Assembly (NCBI RefSeq): GCF_014649695.1
Contig: NZ_BMTN01000015.1
Location: 62,001-126,000 of the forward strand
Source: Streptomyces kurssanovii
GTDB taxonomy: Bacteria > Actinomycetota > Actinomycetes > Streptomycetales > Streptomycetaceae
Direction: 5' to 3'
DNA: 64,000 bases
Part shown: positions 62,501 through 64,000 of the stretch, piece after piece
How the letters are laid out: every line of letters starts with the position of its first letter
Numbering within the stretch: position 1 is the stretch's first letter
The notes under the pieces: model-generated
What the model saw: only the letters and a program-made list of their open reading frames with translations
Database searches by the model: none
Told to the model about the DNA's origin: nothing
Made by a program: the position numbers and the translations under genes

Positions 62501-62528
62501 CAACGTCCGGTCGGCGGTAAAGATTCCC
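62501..62528 (-). promoter_or_regulatory. SigR-dependent promoter of rbpA
   Basis: GGGAAT (62528-62523), an 18-base spacer and GTTG (62504-62501) on the minus strand match the consensus of the thiol-stress sigma factor SigR exactly. rbpA is a known SigR target in S. coelicolor. Confidence 0.85.
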
Positions 62529-62706
62529 GTTCCGGGTCATGCGTCGCCCGTCGTGCCGCTGCTTTGCCATTGGTTGGGGTACCCACCAGTGCCCGGTTTG
62601 TCACATCTGACAGAAAGTGTCACCCATTGATTTCACTGTTCCAGCACGCAGTAACGGTCCGCCTGGCAAGCCAAAGGCGTACACTACCGGCCTTTCACTC
62701 AGGCGT

Positions 62707-64000
62707 CTAAATCCGCTCCGGTACCGGGTTCCCCGCGGCGGCCACCGCACGCCTCACGGGAACCCTCGCGAGCAGCACGAATCCCACTCCGAAGAAGATC
62801 ACCAAAGAGATGATCGCGTCACGGTAGCTGCCCGACATCTGATACGCCAGACCGAACACGAGCGGTCCGAGCCAGCTGAGTCCCCTGTCGCTCATCTCGT
62901 ACGCCGAGAAGTACTCCGCCTCCTTGCCCCGCGGCACGAGATGGGAGAACAGCGACCGCGACAGCGCCTGGCTGCCGCCCAGGACCAGTCCGATGCCGGC
63001 CGCGAGGCAGTAGAACCACACCGGCTCGCCGGCGGGCAGGAAGTACCCCGCCGCCAGGATCAGGGTCCACACCGCGAGCGAGGCGAGGATCGTGCGCTTC
63101 GCCCCGTACGAACGGGCCAGCCGGCCCATGCCCAGTGCCCCCGCGACCGCCAGCACCTGCACCAGCAGCACCGCGGTGATCAGGGTGGTCTGGTCCAGGC
63201 CCAGTTCCTCCGAGCCGTAGACGGAGGCCTGCGAGATGACCGTCTGCACGCCGTCGTTGTAGACGAGGTACGCCAGCAGGAACGAGAGGGTCAGAGGATG
63301 CCGGCGCATGTCCCGGAGCGTCGCGACGAGCTGCCGCCATCCGGAGCCGACCGCGCCCTCGCCGGACGGCGCGATCCTGCGATCGCGCAGCCGGCGCAGC
63401 GGGATCAGTGTGAAGGCGCCCCACCAGAGACCTGCCGAAGCGAGGCAGATGCGGACCGCGTCGCCCTCGGAGAGGCCGAACGACTCGTGGCCCGAGTAGA
63501 CGATCAGGTTCAGCACCAGCACGAGGGCGCCGGACGTGTAGCCGAAGGCCCAGCCGCGCGACGACACCGCGTCACGCTCGTCAGGGCCGGCGATCTGCGG
63601 GAGATACGCGTTGTAGAGGACCATCGACACGGCCAGCGCCGCGTTCGCCACGATCAGCAGGAGCGCGCCCAGCAGATAGCGGTCGCCGTCCAGGAAGAAC
63701 ATCCCGGTCGTCGCCGCCGCCCCCACGTACGCGGCGACGGCGAGCAGCGGCTTCTTGCGGCCCGTACGGTCCGCGGCCGCCCCCGCGAACGGCATGATCA
63801 GCACCGCGAGAACCACGGAGACCGACACCGCGTACGGGAAGACGGAGCCCGCCCGCACCGGGATGCCCAGGGGATGGACGAAGCCCTCGGCGTCCGCCGC
63901 GGCCTTCGCCACCGACGTCAGATAGGGCCCGAGGAAGACCGTGAGCACGCTCGTCGAATAGACGGAGCACGCGAAGTCGTAGAAGTACCAGCCCCGTTGC
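62707..64000 (-). CDS. MFS/Atg22-like (UMF1) transporter, 5' end outside window
   Basis: The frame is open to the window edge; at least 430 residues are visible. The family N-terminal motif WYFYDFACSVYSTSVLTVFL lies at the very start, so only a few residues are missing. About ten to twelve membrane helices follow; AAADRTGRKKPLLAVAAYVG is the motif A loop, and RGLSWLGPLVFGLAYQMSGS is near the end. The Atg22/UMF1 branch of MFS has amino-acid efflux members in fungi; the bacterial substrate is unknown. It lies upstream of rbpA on the same strand, 266 bases away. Confidence 0.85.
   Translation of the reverse strand, partial: QRGWYFYDFACSVYSTSVLTVFLGPYLTSVAKAAADAEGFVHPLGIPVRAGSVFPYAVSVSVVLAVLIMPFAGAAADRTGRKKPLLAVAAYVGAAATTGMFFLDGDRYLLGALLLIVANAALAVSMVLYNAYLPQIAGPDERDAVSSRGWAFGYTSGALVLVLNLIVYSGHESFGLSEGDAVRICLASAGLWWGAFTLIPLRRLRDRRIAPSGEGAVGSGWRQLVATLRDMRRHPLTLSFLLAYLVYNDGVQTVISQASVYGSEELGLDQTTLITAVLLVQVLAVAGALGMGRLARSYGAKRTILASLAVWTLILAAGYFLPAGEPVWFYCLAAGIGLVLGGSQALSRSLFSHLVPRGKEAEYFSAYEMSDRGLSWLGPLVFGLAYQMSGSYRDAIISLVIFFGVGFVLLARVPVRRAVAAAGNPVPERI

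Overview
The window is a high-GC actinobacterial chromosome segment, almost certainly from a Streptomyces. Codon third positions are nearly all G or C, GTG and TTG starts are common, and the gene order runs parallel, as I remember it, to the Streptomyces coelicolor block from pyrR (SCO1488) down to rbpA and its MFS neighbour (about SCO1421-1420). No rRNA or tRNA gene, insertion sequence, phage gene or CRISPR array was recognised.

Layout. 1-9.8 kb: the pyrimidine operon pyrR(partial)-pyrB-pyrC-membrane protein-carA-carB-pyrD-pyrF, most junctions overlapping or within a few bases, with one strong hairpin between carB and pyrD. 10.1-16.6 kb: essential information and cofactor genes mihF, gmk, rpoZ, coaBC, metK and a priA whose helicase motifs are lost. 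16.8-25.7 kb: a small HTH-like gene, fmt, rsmB, an MMPL exporter, rpe, a SorC-type regulator and a CBS-containing IMPDH/GMP-reductase family enzyme. 25.8-27.4 kb: a SigB/SigF-type sigma factor facing an HATPase-type anti-sigma factor. 27.7-32.6 kb: a basic-amino-acid type permease, an Lrp/AsnC regulator, and a davA-davB-like pair (5-aminovaleramidase and lysine 2-monooxygenase family). The permease and davAB promoters carry the same three-site GCGCAAY array in the same position relative to matching -35/-10 boxes, which makes this look like an Lrp-controlled lysine uptake and catabolism module. 32.6-38.8 kb: DUF5995 protein, NCS2 uracil/xanthine permease, thioesterase, divergent MFS exporter and ROK regulator, methyltransferase.

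38.9-41.5 kb: a secreted GH18 chitinase with the classical paired 12-bp repeats at its promoter. 41.6-47.7 kb: an FMN riboswitch followed by ribD-ribE-ribM-ribBA-ribH-hisE-hisG and a small PH-domain membrane protein, all co-oriented. 47.9-50.5 kb: two overlapping CNNM/CorC-like CBS membrane proteins. 50.5-53.4 kb: an EccA-like TPR/AAA+ ATPase with a 330-base structured leader and a uridine-kinase-like P-loop protein. 53.6-59.9 kb: Tat-exported C39-like protein, a 49-residue membrane peptide, acyl-CoA dehydrogenase, two small conserved hypotheticals, a second Lrp-type regulator and an amidohydrolase. 60-64 kb: ppm1 (polyprenol phosphomannose synthase), fxsA, rbpA with a textbook SigR promoter, and an MFS transporter cut by the window end.

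How the genes work together: the core is nucleotide, riboflavin, histidine, SAM and CoA biosynthesis plus transcription/translation housekeeping. Accessory functions are amino-acid catabolism, chitin use, export and stress sigma control. All product calls rest on reading the sequence and remembered family features; no database search was run.
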